A stretch of DNA of 64,000 nt from Ascaphus truei (taxonomy: Eukaryota; Chordata; Amphibia; Anura; Ascaphidae), in contig CM071570.1 of the NCBI GenBank assembly GCA_036426205.1, forward strand, positions 140,015,048 to 140,079,047. Direction: 5' to 3'. Below, in pieces: positions 33,291-45,027 of this stretch (position 1 is its first letter; each line of letters opens with the position of its first letter). Both the position numbers and the translations under genes were made by a program. The notes beneath the pieces were generated by a model. That model had not been told where the DNA came from. It did not search any database and saw nothing but the letters and a program-made list of their open reading frames with translations.

Positions 33291-33860
33291 TAGAGATTGC
33301 TTCCGAGGTTCACAGCACCTTCACTCAGCCAGTTGTATGAATATAAAAAAGTTTATTAGTAACCAGCAATGTACAACAGCATGAACACTCTTACGCGTTT
33401 CGTCCAAGCCAGGACTTTTTCAAAGACTCTTACGTCATATCCGGTTGGGGCACGCAGACGCCAGCAAGCAGAATCCCAGCACACAGAGCCTCCAGGATCA
33501 AGCTTGCAGCCGCAAACAGGAACGGCTTTCAAGGGACCTCCAGGATCAAGCTTGCAGCCGCAAACAGGAACGGCTTTCAAGGGACCTCCACGCGATACAC
33601 AGGGGAGACAGGTGAGGATATATTGGTAGCCGGGCCGTGATTTACTTGGGGGCGCCCCCTTGGGAGGTGTCTCCTTGTACCTCTAACCGGTTTTCCAGTA
33701 CCCCACTCCCCTTGTTAGTATCGGAGATACCCATATATTGCCTTATTACCTGCATCACCTATATACCGGCGTCAAACCTTCTTTCCTAAACACACTCCAT
33801 AGTGCCTGGTAGTGGCCTCGATAATTGGGGTTACCCTATTTTTTCCTAGAGAAACCATAA
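33290..33860 (-). repeat. PLE-like end with hammerhead-like motif and 48-bp tandem duplication
   Basis: Has AGTTTATTAGTAACCAGCAA next to the motif at 33391-33427: minus strand TTGAAAAAG, hairpin GTCC-TGGCTT-GGAC, GAAACGCGTAAG. The second box and stem II are intact, the first box is altered. An exact 48-bp tandem duplication (CCTCCAGGATCAAGC...TTTCAAGGGA) occupies 33489-33584. Non-coding. Confidence 0.6.
33391..33427 (-). ncRNA. Hammerhead-like motif with stem II GTCC/GGAC
   Basis: GTCCTGGCTTGGAC followed by GAAACGCG is the same arrangement as the Schistosoma-type hammerhead stem II plus GAAAC box. The CTGANGA box is decayed to TTGAAAA, so it should not cleave. Confidence 0.5.
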
Positions 33861-34530
33861 GCTGGCTGTCTAAGTCATTTATCAGTATTTTATCATAGAG
33901 TGCATCTTTGGAGGGTCTTTTTTGATCTTTTGGATCAATTTGTCAATATTTGTATTTTACCTCTATTGCACCATGATTTCAAAATATTCAAAATATCAAT
34001 TGTATTAATAGGAGAGCAGAATAGAACACAAAATTGTTCTACACCTGCAGGTTACAAACAAAAGATAGAAAGCCTTAGTGCTACAGTATATCCAACTTGA
34101 CAAATTATATAGTTAAATAGATATTGGTTTATCTTCTTATAAGCAAGTGTCCTTTTGTTCAATTCTTTGGCCAAAGTATTTTAAGCCTACAACCACTTCA
34201 CGGTATGTCCCTTCTGTAGGTCATAACACTACTGTACCTGGAAAATGCTCTCATAACCTTTCTAATGGAGGGAGAGCTATCTTAATAGACTGGTCAGCTT
34301 TAGCATGCCCTTTGCCCCCAAACACATGTATGGGAGTAAAGGCGAGCTCAGCACCCTTTTGTGGATGTGGACCTAATCTAAAATGATTGCTGATGATATT
34401 TTTGTATTGCATCAAACTAAGACCTCATTATATTGTTTTGACTTGTTAAGTTAGTTTCCATGCTGCAGTTCTCCATAAGATATTACATTAGTTTTCTTAT
34501 TTATTTTTTTTACTTCATACTTCCCACGAC
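33860..34530. other. Unassigned DNA
   Basis: No coding or terminal-repeat signal recognised; contains 'ttggccaaagtattttaagcctac' (about 34165), a word also found in the 22.7-24.2 kb array, so probably old copies of that repeat. Confidence 0.35.
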
Positions 34531-35024
34531 TATGGGCCTCATGCAGTAAGCGTCGATTAAGTGAAATCGGCAAGCTTACCGATTAGTCATGTTAATGGCG
34601 ATTTTTCCTCTCCGTATGCAGTAAGTGCCGAATACATTCAAAATCAACCCGAAAACAAATCCGCCCACTCTCACGATGATTAGCCGATCACACACAGGTG
34701 TATCGGCGTGCGTGGCGGGGTGCTGATAGGTTGCCCAATCACAAATCTTGCTGAATCAGGCGAAACAAGCATGTATTGGATTGCGCGCCATATTTAAAGG
34801 AAACGTGTACTGCTAATCATTCTCTGTGTTGTTGGGAGTGAGAGAGAGAGAGACGCACAGAGCTGGCTGATTGAACATTTGCATATTGACGGAGAGACTT
34901 GTTGTGTATTGGGTGAGCTTTGTCCATTGTTGTTTTGTTTACATCTTTGTCTTGTTTTATATGTGGAAGTGTTTCGTGTGATTGGCTGTACATTAGTTGT
35001 CTGTTTTTTGTGAGTGCTTGAAGT

Positions 35025-35190
35025 ATGCCCGCAAAGCGTGGGAAGAGTGATGCTGGTGGGAGTGGGAGTGCTACTCGTGCGAGTACGCGTCGGAGTGAAC
35101 GTACTGTTCAGGGGAGTGATGTTGCTGGTGCACCGAGTGGTGTTGCTGGGAGTGGGAGTGCTGTTGCTGGGAGTGGGAGTGCTGTTGATC
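35025..35190 (+). pseudogene. N-terminal piece of a transposon protein, interrupted
   Basis: MPAKRGKSDAGGSGSATRAS then TRRSERT and repeated VAGSGSA units. Opening Met-Pro-Ala-Lys-Arg with basic and Gly/Ser-rich text looks like the start of a DNA-binding accessory protein. Repeats of GGGAGTGGGAGTGCTGTTGCT make the Gly-Ser part. The frame ends where the 320-bp repeat begins at 35187, so it is cut by that insertion or rearrangement. Function unknown. Confidence 0.45.
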
Positions 35191-35510
35191 GATCTTCTAT
35201 CTTTCTCTAATGCTCCGGATCGGGCCAGCGCCGGGGAGTGACGTCATCTGTGTACGCACACACTGATATCAGGAGAGAGGGAGTGAGAGTCACGGACACA
35301 CAGAGGATGGCTGAATCGTGAGTTAAGTGCTACTCCAGGCTGATCCTGTCTTCCTGCATGATATTACATGGACATTATTGTCACACATAGCAGTTATACT
35401 CTCTATATCTCTCCCCCAGAAGGTCCCTATTTTCCATTGCTACAGAAAGCATTGACAGACGCCAAAGGTGCTACCTTTGAGCTTCCCAGTCGGTTTTTCT
35501 CTTCCAATGT
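35187..35510. repeat. 320-bp dispersed repeat, copy 2
   Basis: Starts ATCGATCTTCTATCTTTCTC directly after the Gly-Ser frame and is collinear with 32601-32924. The copies share the left junction word GATCTTCTA. Confidence 0.8.
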
Positions 35511-35849
35511 TTTTTTATGTAGTTTAATAAATTGTTTTTCATTTTCCCTGCTGGTGAGTTTCCCTATTTTTCTACCTTGGAGCAGCTGTTATTTTGATCC
35601 TTTTTTGTTCTGTTACTCATTATGAAGTGCTGGTATCTCCTATGCATTTTATTCCCACGGACGCCACATATCGGGGCCTGTATCTGGGGAAGCAGGGGGT
35701 CCCCGGACCCCAAATAAACATGGTTCTGCTCAGACGACCCCTTCGGGAAGCAGGGGGTTGCTGAGGCATAAATCAAAGCGCTTCAGCTCAGGAGACCCCC
35801 TGATCCTGCACACTATTAATAAAAATTACATTAAAGCAGCTTTATTATC

Positions 35850-36359
35850 TTAGCGGATAGCCGCTAAGGCAATCAATGGGTTAAGGCATAATAGCAGGAT
35901 TATTGAGGGCACAAGGGGTGAGTGAAGTGGGTACTTGGCCCTTAACTCACCCCCTCTGCCCCCAATAAACATTACAATATGTACTAACCACCAATATACA
36001 ACCACCCACCTCCTGTGCCCCCACATAAAAACATTTTTATTTTTTTTGTGCACAGGATTGATGCCAGAGGCCGGCGGGGGTCCTTGGGTGGTCTCCTCCG
36101 GTGTCTGGTAGTCCTGTGGTGGTCCCTGCGGGTGTTTGGGGTGATTGGGGTGTTCCCGTTGGGTGTCTGGGGGCCCTTGGGTGGACCCCGTGGTTGTCCA
36201 GGGGTCCTCAGTTGGTGCTGTGGGTGTCTCAGGGTCCTTGGGTGCTCCCTGTGGGTCCCCTCTGGCCTGCGGTACCAATCCTGTGGCATTTGTTTTATAA
36301 CACATTGCAATAAATACACCTCCCCCCCCCCCCAATACATACAGTACAGTAATGGGCAA
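35850..36359 (-). repeat. Pro/Thr-rich minisatellite frame
   Basis: Minus-strand open frame of about 170 codons whose middle is an irregular repeat of PQGPPxDxxTPxxTT type (36060-36260), encoded by variants of GGGTGTCTGGGGGTCCTTGG. Could be the C-terminal tail of the Harbinger-like second protein or simply a minisatellite. No folded domain. Confidence 0.45.
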
Positions 36360-36429
36360 ATTACTATTATCCAGATATGGATAATAGTTAACTTGCCCAT
36401 TATAAAATCAAGCATTAGCCAGCCAGCAT

Positions 36430-36722
36430 AAAAAAAACGTTCAACTTACCCCTGCCATCATGAAAGGCGTCTTCATCAGCATACTGCAGGTCCCTGTCCT
36501 CTGTTGCCAGAAAGAATATAATAAATAATACAATCTAATGGCCCCTAACCCCTTAATCACTGTAGTGGTTAATAACTGCTATAGTAATTAAGGGGTTAAC
36601 CCACACTCCCCCGCTACCCACCCGGGAGGCCTAAGCACCTACCCCGGGACCACTATACCCACCCTCTACCCATTGATTGGCATAGTGGAATATCATACCC
36701 ATATAATATGTGTATGATAGGC
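36430..36722. other. Non-coding part of the Harbinger-like element
   Basis: Contains the palindromic stretch CCTTAATCACTGTAGTGGTT / AACTGCTATAGTAATTAAGG at about 36550-36595. No gene. Confidence 0.4.
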
Positions 36723-37071
36723 CAGCGGTGTGCAAACTGGAGGGCGCGTCCCCCAGGGGGGGCACGAGACTGCTGGCGGGGGGCGCAGGATTTACAGAGG
36801 CCCCGCGCGCTTCCCGAAGGCACTTAAATTAAGTGCCGGGGGAGCTGCAGGGCCTCTGTAAACCTTCATTTACCTAGGCTCCTGTGGCTTCCTTCCTGCG
36901 ACGCCATGGCAACGCGTCGTCAAAATGACGCCGTGAGGTCATGTGACGTCACGTTGCTATGGCAACGTGACATCATGACGCCGGAGCGCAGGTGAGTGGG
37001 GATTAGGGGGGACGCGGGAGTGAGGGGACCGCCGGTAGGTGGGCGCAGGGAAAAAAGTTTGCGCCCCCCTG
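36723..37071. mobile_element. hAT-type MITE
   Basis: 349 bp with termini CAGCGGTGTGCAAACTGGAG and AAAAGTTTGCGCCCCCCTG. Flanks TGATAGGC and TGATGGCC are an imperfect 8-bp duplication. CpG-rich interior with a GCAACGTGACGTCA-type palindrome near 36950. Same family as 25193-25515. Confidence 0.7.
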
Positions 37072-37149
37072 TGATGGCCACTATAACAGTCAATGGTCAC
37101 CCTAATAAAAAAGCATGAAGGCCAAAAATACACAATAATAAAAGATATA

Positions 37150-37315
37150 CACAAGCAGCTAAACACCCCAATTAAATAAATAAAAGCACTAGCCAATAAA
37201 TCAATTCAAGAAATAAAAGCACTAACCAACAAAACAATTAATGAATTTTAAACACTAGCCAACAAAACAATTAATGAATTTAAACCAGAAGTCAACAAAA
37301 GAAATAATTAATGAA
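37150..37315. repeat. AT-rich tandem repeat
   Basis: Four to five irregular units of about 35 bp with AAAAGCACTAGCCAA and AACAATTAATGAATTT. Confidence 0.65.
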
Positions 37316-37859
37316 AAACGCAAAGCAATCAGAAAATGAAATAAAAACAAGCCATCCAAATTACAAACAATTTAAGCCAAACAATAAACAAAAAAAGAAT
37401 AAACAACAATCAGAAAGCAAGCTTTGCCAAAAAAAAGCATTGCTTGTTACTGTATTTATCTGTACCCTAAACGTGCACAAATTAATACATTATCAGTCAA
37501 TGGGCAATGAAACAAATACAATAAAAAAAACCTGTCAAAATAAAATGACATACATTCAATATTTTTCTTACTTTTAGACGCAATGACCCTCCCAATCCCG
37601 GCAATTCTGCAAGCTCTCGCACTGCGATGTCATCAAAGTCAATCCAACGCCATCCACCTTGAAGATCCGGAACAGGTGACAACATTCTTCTTTGTTTTAT
37701 CTTCTATCACCTTCTATCTTCTCCTGTAATTATTTCTAGAATTGCACAAATGTAAAAACCTGCTTATTTGCGACTTATCGGGGATTACTGAATAGCTGTA
37801 GGCGTTTTTGGCGAAAGACCCTGATAAGTGACTTATCAGCGCTTATAGCATAGACCACT

Positions 37860-40395
37860 GAGAGTGATACATCCAAAAAATAATTTAGTAAATTATACCA
37901 GGCCCAGTATACCAATATTTATAAACTTTGAACTTCTATGTAGGTGCTTTTGGAGAGGGGCACCATCGGGGTGTGATCTGGAACATTACAGGGTTAAGTG
38001 ACAAAATATGTATTTCTGGACTTTTTACTTCTACCTAGGTGGATTTGTACCTCCCTCTACTAATAACTTGTTTTCACCGACTGTATAATAACATAATGCA
38101 TTAATCTAAGGGGTCGAGCAGAACATGATGCTGTAGTGCTGAGGAGATCAGTAGTGCATTGTGTTATCTGTAGGAACAATTTCACATGCTACCTCTGTAT
38201 ATCATGATGCCAACAAGCCTATATCATGGTGCCAGGCCCTCCACTAGTATTCCCGGGGCAGAATTGTGCATGTGGGCCGCAGCAGGTGGTTTGTTGAGTG
38301 GGGGATCATAGCTTGCTGAGTTGGGGGATGAGTGCCCTATCATTCTGCTTCATGGGCTCACTTTTTAAGTATGGCATGCTTGGCTGCCTGGCCAGGCTTG
38401 GAAGTTCCCTGTGACTTCTGGTCGAGCCAAACATGCAGGCTTGGCCAGCTGGGCCCCCCTTCACTGCATATCCTCGAACAGTTGATCGTTGATTCCCCTT
38501 TATGGAGGACCTACATGATGTCAACAAGCCTATCATCAGCAGTGAATTGTGCTATATGTGGGAACAATAGTACACAATACATCTCTATATCTTGGTGACC
38601 AACAAGCCTATTATCTTGGATGGCTAAGTCTTGAAGCACCTTATGGCCCATTTACTTGCATTGGCCGCAATGTGATTTATGATTTTTAGTTATGTAAATC
38701 TAAGCTAGTGTGTGCTAATTCTAATTTTCCCTATTTTTAGTTGTAGAACCTACTGATTGTAAGAGACAGCATGATATACCTTAATAGTGTAGTAATTAAG
38801 CATAACAATTCATAGACTTTTAGCCCAATGTGTATACAGTAACAAACTACAGTAAGTGGTACAATATAAAATAGCAGTTCAATCATAGTTGTTTCAGCAA
38901 AGTTGGGTTTCTAGGTGAGATCATCCTATGAGTAATAAATACTGAATGAATAACAAGGCCATGCAATGAATAACTAATGACCGTGAACTAAATCATTTTT
39001 TAAATGGAAAATGTAAACATCTCCCATCAAATTATTCCAAGGTTGGAAATGGAATGTGTAATTTAAAGCGTTGCAATCCATTATTGCACAAAATATAACT
39101 TCGCTAGTTGGGATACTAAATGCAGAATGCTCTGAACTATACCTTTTTGTTACAGCTTTCTGTATACATAAGAAATTACATGAGTCTTAACCATATAATT
39201 TATGTGACAGAGCACTGATTTAACATTGGAGGAAAATATGTTTTTGACACCTGCAGTTAAGGGAAAAAAAGATTCTGTTCTGTGAAGTAAAAATCCTTTT
39301 ATGTCCTGCAGGTTTGTAGATTTTTAGAGACTTTTCACATAATTACACAGCACTGTGATTATATTCTCATTCAGGTAAGTCTACAAAACACAACTCTTGT
39401 ACATCTTTGTAAAACAATTCTCTCCTGGTGTCCAAAAATGACAAGTAATACAATAGTTCTGTCAAATAAAAATTATAGTGCGTGCACTTCTAGAATTGGA
39501 ATATGCCTCAAATAGGCCTAAATAAGCTGCTTCTTTCAAAAGGCATATTGTAAATTGGCATAGAATAGAGTTAGGAAAGTGAACAAGAAGTCCCCCCTAT
39601 GTAGGGGATTATCACCTGTGTAAAAAAACATTTGGGTAATGTACCGATGCTGAGAAGGTTGGATCCAATTGTGAACCCATATTTGGCTAAAAAGTTTGAT
39701 GTTATGTACAGTATATGTTTAGGGTAAATATTGGGAATCTACTGCTTAGTCACAGGAGTTGTATACTCCTGAAAGGTACCGTAGTACAGTTTAAAAAATC
39801 TCAACCTTGTTTTCAGGATTTAAGGGAGACATGTACTAAAACAAACTTCCACAGGACAGAAAGCTGGCAACCTAAGGATATATTGGAACTTCGACATAAT
39901 GTCCGTGAATTGTGTTTAGTCACACAGCAACTAAAAGCAACAGAAGAAAAACTATGAACAAACTGAGGCTACTTCAATAACAGTTACAGTATGCATGTTG
40001 TGGGGTCCTGAGTTTCTTGTGAGCTCTCTTTTTGAAGAGAGAGAATTTACATGATTTAATGGGTCATTTACTAACAGTAATGTCCTGAGTGCCTCTTCTT
40101 GGTAGTTCTGCCAAATGGCTATGGTTTGTTCTCAGCATATTCAAAATCTGACTTGTACCAGGGATCAAAGGGGTAATACTTATATGGTACTGTATATTGA
40201 TATAATACTTCCTATTTTGATCATTTTCTCTTACAGTGGTGTAATAGCTTACACCTAGAGTACTTTTATGCATTTATTTTGCTAAGAATATAAAGGATAA
40301 CAGTCAATGATAAAAACAGAACTTAACAGTTAAGGGATTGTAGAAAACCACAAGGTTACAGGTCATACCACATGCTTATAATTAGATGTAACATT
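37860..40395. other. Old repeat-derived DNA, no gene recognised
   Basis: 38100-38640 contains degenerate repeats with 'atgccaacaagcctat' and 'tgtaggaacaat' words at 38160, 38210, 38520 and 38600, spaced irregularly. An 80-codon frame at 39715-39957 has no recognisable domain. Nothing else supported. Confidence 0.4.
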
Positions 40396-40399
40396 TTAA

Positions 40400-41419
40400 A
40401 GCAGCAGTAAACCCAGTTTTGAATATAGATCTTTTATCAGAATTAAACCGGGGGAGGTGGGCCCTCTGCAGCTGAACCCAGCTACTTTCAGCTCAAGGAC
40501 ACCGCGATTCCTGAGGCATTTAGATCTTTTTAGTTGCCAGTATTCTTCCAGTTAAATTCAAAGATTACCGCTGAGCTGGTCCAATAGGAAGCCACAATGT
40601 CATCCCTAAATGACATTTTGACATCCTATTGACCTGAAAGACTGAGGCTGATTTAGTGGCCATTTTGATTTCCCGAATAGGAGCAGAGAAACAGGCAAGA
40701 AGAAATGTTAATATCTCAGAAACTGGATGGTCCAAAGTTAAAATTAGAGTGGTTGAGATCTGGATGACTCTCCTAATTCAAATTCTGTAAAAATGTTAAA
40801 ATGTTAAGCAAAAAAAATTATTTGTTGAGGGGATTGCTGTTTTAAGGAGTTTTAAAACATACTTGAGAAGTCTTGTCTGTTGACCCCCATAAGGACTGAC
40901 CGAAAGAATATTTTTAGAAGATAAAACTTTTGGAATCATCCCTAAAGCTGCAGCTTTTTTTTTTTTTTTTTTTTTTTAAATAAAACAGTTCTGTACTTCA
41001 ACAAAATATGTGTAGCATTGTTTTATTTTTAAAAACAACTCTGAATTAAATGTTTAATGTATTAACAAGCATTTTTTGTTTCTAGCAACACTTTACAAAG
41101 TCACATCTCCTCCTTTCTCTTCTGAAACAGACTCTGGCACACCCCTTTTTGAGCCCTGCCCTCTCTCTAGCAGTTCACCAATTGTGCCACTGCCTGGTCA
41201 CATGATCCCCACAGAACATTGCATATTTGGTCCTCTTCTGCTGCACTGACAGTCATTTAGAGAACCCCCGAGCCGAATCTTCACCGATCGATCACAGGAG
41301 AGTGGATCGATCGGCAACTTAGCTAATTACTTATCATTATGTGTGGATTGTATTGATGCACATACATATTAAAAGGTAAAAAAATTAAATAACCAAAACC
41401 GGCAGCATGGACGGCTGCT
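40400..41419. mobile_element. TTAA-flanked non-autonomous DNA transposon
   Basis: About 1.0 kb with ends AGCAGCAGTAAACCC and GGACGGCTGCT (inverted AGCAGC-GT), flanked by TTAA at 40396-40399 and 41420-41423, the target site of piggyBac-type elements. Interior includes a T23 run near 40957 and no coding frame. The short termini make this moderate. Confidence 0.5.
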
Positions 41420-41423
41420 TTAA

Positions 41424-42217
41424 GCGAGAAATTAGTGTGTTGCAGATTTGCTATTTCATGTTGTCTCTTCTGTTTCATCGTTCATCTTTCAAAGAAGTGA
41501 TTGCCTTGTTGCAATATTTACTTTGACATTACAGTATGTGTAATGTCTCCTTCCCTATGTTGTATCTGTACTGTCCTGTATTTTACATTGTAAGGGCTAA
41601 TTGAAGTGTAAGTGCTTTACGCAAATAAATTAAGAACAATTCAACGTTATAGTTACAGCATGTGGGCCGTGCCATACATATGTGTGCTTGAGACCTTTGT
41701 CAGGCAAAGTTGATCTTCATATACATTAAGTAAAGGTGTTTTTTTTTTAAGCTTCACATTTGTGTCATGGGAGTATCACAGCCTTGATCATAGGATCAAA
41801 AAAAGTAAACAGGTTATCAATACAGTTATACGTATAATAACAAAACCTACTACCGATATATCAAAATATACACTATACAATATATTATTGCATCCAGAGA
41901 GCATAATGATAAAAGCCTAACAAAGGTATTTTATACATGGTCATAGTGCCACACTGTGGACAACAGTGTAGTTGTAACAACAATATGCATGTGACCAAGT
42001 AATAACATTTCCTTTGCCGTTTGAAACTGGTGTGCGGCTAATGATGGCTATTACATTATTTCTCCATCTGCATGTTTCCTGATGCCAGTGCACTCTGTTC
42101 GGGCTGTGTCTCCTATACACAATCACTATTTATTGGATCCATTCCATAAAATAATATGTTACATTTAACGCCCTGCAACATTTTAGTTGACATGAGTTTC
42201 CCTCTCATTTGTATGTA
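41424..42217. other. Unassigned DNA with a decayed PLE motif
   Basis: At 41655-41710 the minus strand reads CCTGACAAAGGTCTCAAGCA and ACATATGTATGGC, a possible heavily decayed hammerhead-like segment. Otherwise nothing. Confidence 0.3.
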
Positions 42218-43513
42218 CAGTTACTGTAGGTCCAGAAATAATTGGACACTGACACCATTTTCATAATTTTGGCTCTGTAAGCCACCACAATGGATTTGAA
42301 ATGAAACAACCGAGATGCAATAGAAGTGCACACTTTCAGCTTTAATTCAAGGGGTTGAACAAAAATATTGTATGAAATGTTTAGGAATTGCAACCATTTT
42401 CACACACAGTCCCCTTATTTCAGGGGCTCAAATGTAATTGGACAAATTAACACAATCATAAATAAAATGTTAATTTTTAATACTTTGTCGAAAATCCTTT
42501 GCAGGCAATTACTGCTTGAAGTCTGGAACGCATGGAGATCACCAAACGCTGGGTTTCCTTTTTTTGTGATGCTTTGCCAGGCCTTTACTGCAGCTGTCTT
42601 CAGTTTTTGTTTGTTCGTGGGTCTTTCAGCCTTACTGTAAGTTTTGTCTTTAGCAAGTGAAATGCATGCTCGATCGGGTTGAGATCAGGTGATTGACTCG
42701 GTCATTGCAGAATATTCCACTTCTTTGCCTTAAAAAACTCCTGGGTTGCTTTCGCAGTATGTTTTGGGTCATTGTCCATCTCTAAAGTGAAGCTCCGTCC
42801 AATGAACTTAGCTGAATTTGGCTGAATCTGAGCAGACAATATATCCCTATACACTTCAGAATTCATCCGGCTACTTCAGTCTTTTGTCACATCATCAATA
42901 AACAGTAGTGACCCAGTGCCATTGTAAGCCATGCATGCCCATGTCATCACACTGCCTTCACCATGTTTTACAGATGATATGGTATGCTTTGGATCAAGGA
43001 GCTGTTCCAAGCCTTCTCCATACGTTTTTTCTTCTCATCATTCTGGTACAGGTTGATCTTAGTTTCATTTGTCCAAAGAACACTGTTCCAGAACTGGGCT
43101 GGCTTTTTTAGATATTGTTTGGCAAAATCTAATCTGGCCTTTCTATTCTTGAGGCTTATGAATGGTTTGCACCTTGTGGTGAACCCTCTGTATTTGCTCT
43201 CGTGAAGTCTTCTCTTTATGGTAGACTTAATTGATGATGAAATAACGAAGGAATAGCCCACACCTGTCCATGAAACAGCTGTTGAGTCAATTGTCCAATT
43301 ACTTTTGGTCTCTTGAAAAAGAGGGGGCTACATATTAAAGAGATGTAATTCTTAAACCCTTCCTCCAATTTGGATGTGAATACCCTCAAATTAAAGTTGA
43401 TAGACTGCACTTTAAGCCCATATTCATTATTTAACTGTAACTTGAATTTATTTTGGTACACAGCCGAAATAACAAAACTTGTATCAGTGTCCAATTATTT
43501 CCGGACCTAACTG
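42218..43513 (-). mobile_element. Tc1 transposon, internally deleted copy
   Basis: 1296 bp, same family as 26391-28042. The left terminus has a 5-bp insertion (CAGTT-actgt-AGGTCC); the right is TTCCGGACCTAACTG followed by TA. Minus-strand transposase text remains (STIKRRLHESKYRGF, DFAKQYLKKPAQFW at 43230-43090; catalytic part 42900-42700), but the helix-turn-helix region is largely deleted near 43230. Inactive. Confidence 0.88.
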
Positions 43514-43514
43514 T

Positions 43515-44392
43515 ATGTATGTCTTTATTTATGTAGCGCCATTAGTGTACATAGCGCTTCACATTAGTATCACATCATTTCATCAGTATCTCATCCCTTT
43601 TCCACTGGTAATGCCTCATGTCCATCAGGTCTCTTTTTTTTTCGATCTCCGTCACCGTCTGTGCTACCCCAGGTCTCTCGGTCTCTTCTCATATTTCTCT
43701 AGACTTAGAGGGAAGAAACCAATTAGACAATCTGCAGCTGAGTTGAATATGAAGTCAGAGACAGGATTTCCCCACGACTAAATTGCAATATGCTGTAATT
43801 GTCAGGAACAACTGTGCTAATTGTACAGGAAACCAACCTTGATGCAGTCAGAGTTAGCCATGTCAAAGATTGAAATGAACTGAAAAATGCTTCCATTTAG
43901 GTCTATTGTTTATGGGGGCAAAAATAGAGCTGCTGGAGTAGGATTAGGGAAAACAAAGTCTAGGAGGACTACACTAAATAATGTTTTTTTTTTTGTCTTA
44001 AAAAAAAGTCTTAAAGGTTGCTCATTTGATTCTCCCTTCAACATAGAAATAAAGGCAAGTATACTGCTGTTCACAATGCTCTATGACTCCAATGCTCTAT
44101 GTAACCCTCTTTCAACCACCCAATCTCACATAGGGTCTCCTAGGGAATATACTGCTCCGGTTACATGTTTTAAGGGGGTGCATACCTGCTGGCAACAGGG
44201 GGCCCTGAGTCTCCCGCATGATGGTATAGGGGTCGAACAGGACAGGCTTCTGGGGTTGTGCCCAAATTCTACTTACAGGTGCAGCGCCTCCATCTTGTGC
44301 AGCCCCCAGTTTTATGGGGTGAAGTATCTGCAAAAGAACTTGTTCCCCTACTCCCAATATACTTCAATCTCAGGCAGGAGGTATAGATAAAA
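43515..44392. other. SINE-tail-like sequence and unassigned DNA
   Basis: 43525-43580 reads 'tttatgtagcgccattagtgtacatagcgcttcac', a phrase common in amphibian SINE tails. The remainder is unassigned; the 167-codon frame at 43887-44390 has no domain. Confidence 0.35.
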
Positions 44393-44845
44393 TGCAGCAG
44401 ATCTTTATTTGGTCTCCTTATTCAGCAGCACAGATTACAGCAGGTCTTCTCCCTTAGGATGTCCCTGAACCCAACTCCCAGCCAAGGCACAGAGAGGGGT
44501 TCTAGCTCTTCCCCTATCCTCTGGTAGGATAGGAGTTATGGGTATACCCTCACTCCCCGGAGGGAGACCTCAAGCCTGCCAGAGCCCTGACAGCCTAGTC
44601 TGGGTAACCTTGCCCCTCTCACGGTAGGGAGAGACGGACTAAATAGGAAGTTGCTGTACAATAAGCAGCTCCAGCAGACACCGCCCCTGTGTCTCTAATT
44701 GGACACCCAGCTTGATGGCACTACCTTCACTGACTCACTGCACGAAGTGGGGAAAACCCATGATTGCTCCTGGCAAACCTGCCCTTACCCAGGTATTACT
44801 GCCAGGAGGAGGGCAGACCTATAACCCAAACCACACAGGGCTACA
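44393..44845 (-). repeat. 3' LTR of the gag-only element
   Basis: 453 bp, TG...CA on the minus strand, AATAAA about 15 bp before its end. Matches 46375-46812. Confidence 0.7.
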
Positions 44846-45027
44846 CTCTCCCTTGGTGGAATCCAATGGCCCCCACTTGCACCAAATTTACTGGGCCATC
44901 CTGCAGGTGAACAACCTGTAAAAATACAAAATGACAGTTGATTAGTCACACAGTTGTACATTGCTGATTGTACAACCACCTTGGATGGCGAAATAACATG
45001 GAAACTCCCAACATGGAGAATCCACAA

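Larger units (their letters stand above)
34533..37857 (+). mobile_element. Harbinger-like DNA transposon with nested insertions
   Basis: Left end TGGGCCTCATGCAGTAAGCG, right end the reverse complement of TGGTCTATGCTATAAGCGCT, i.e. similar inverted termini with ATGC-TAAGCG. Inside are a promoter-like segment and a short open frame (35025), a Pro/Thr-rich minisatellite frame on the minus strand (35850-36359), a 320-bp repeat (35187-35500), a hAT MITE (36723-37071) and an AT-rich tandem repeat. The Harbinger assignment is from terminus style and overall layout; no DDE nuclease domain is visible. Confidence 0.45.

Noticed and set aside
39715..39957. 80-codon frame (RVNIGNLLLSH... start)
   Set aside because: Short, isolated, no recognisable domain or splice partners.
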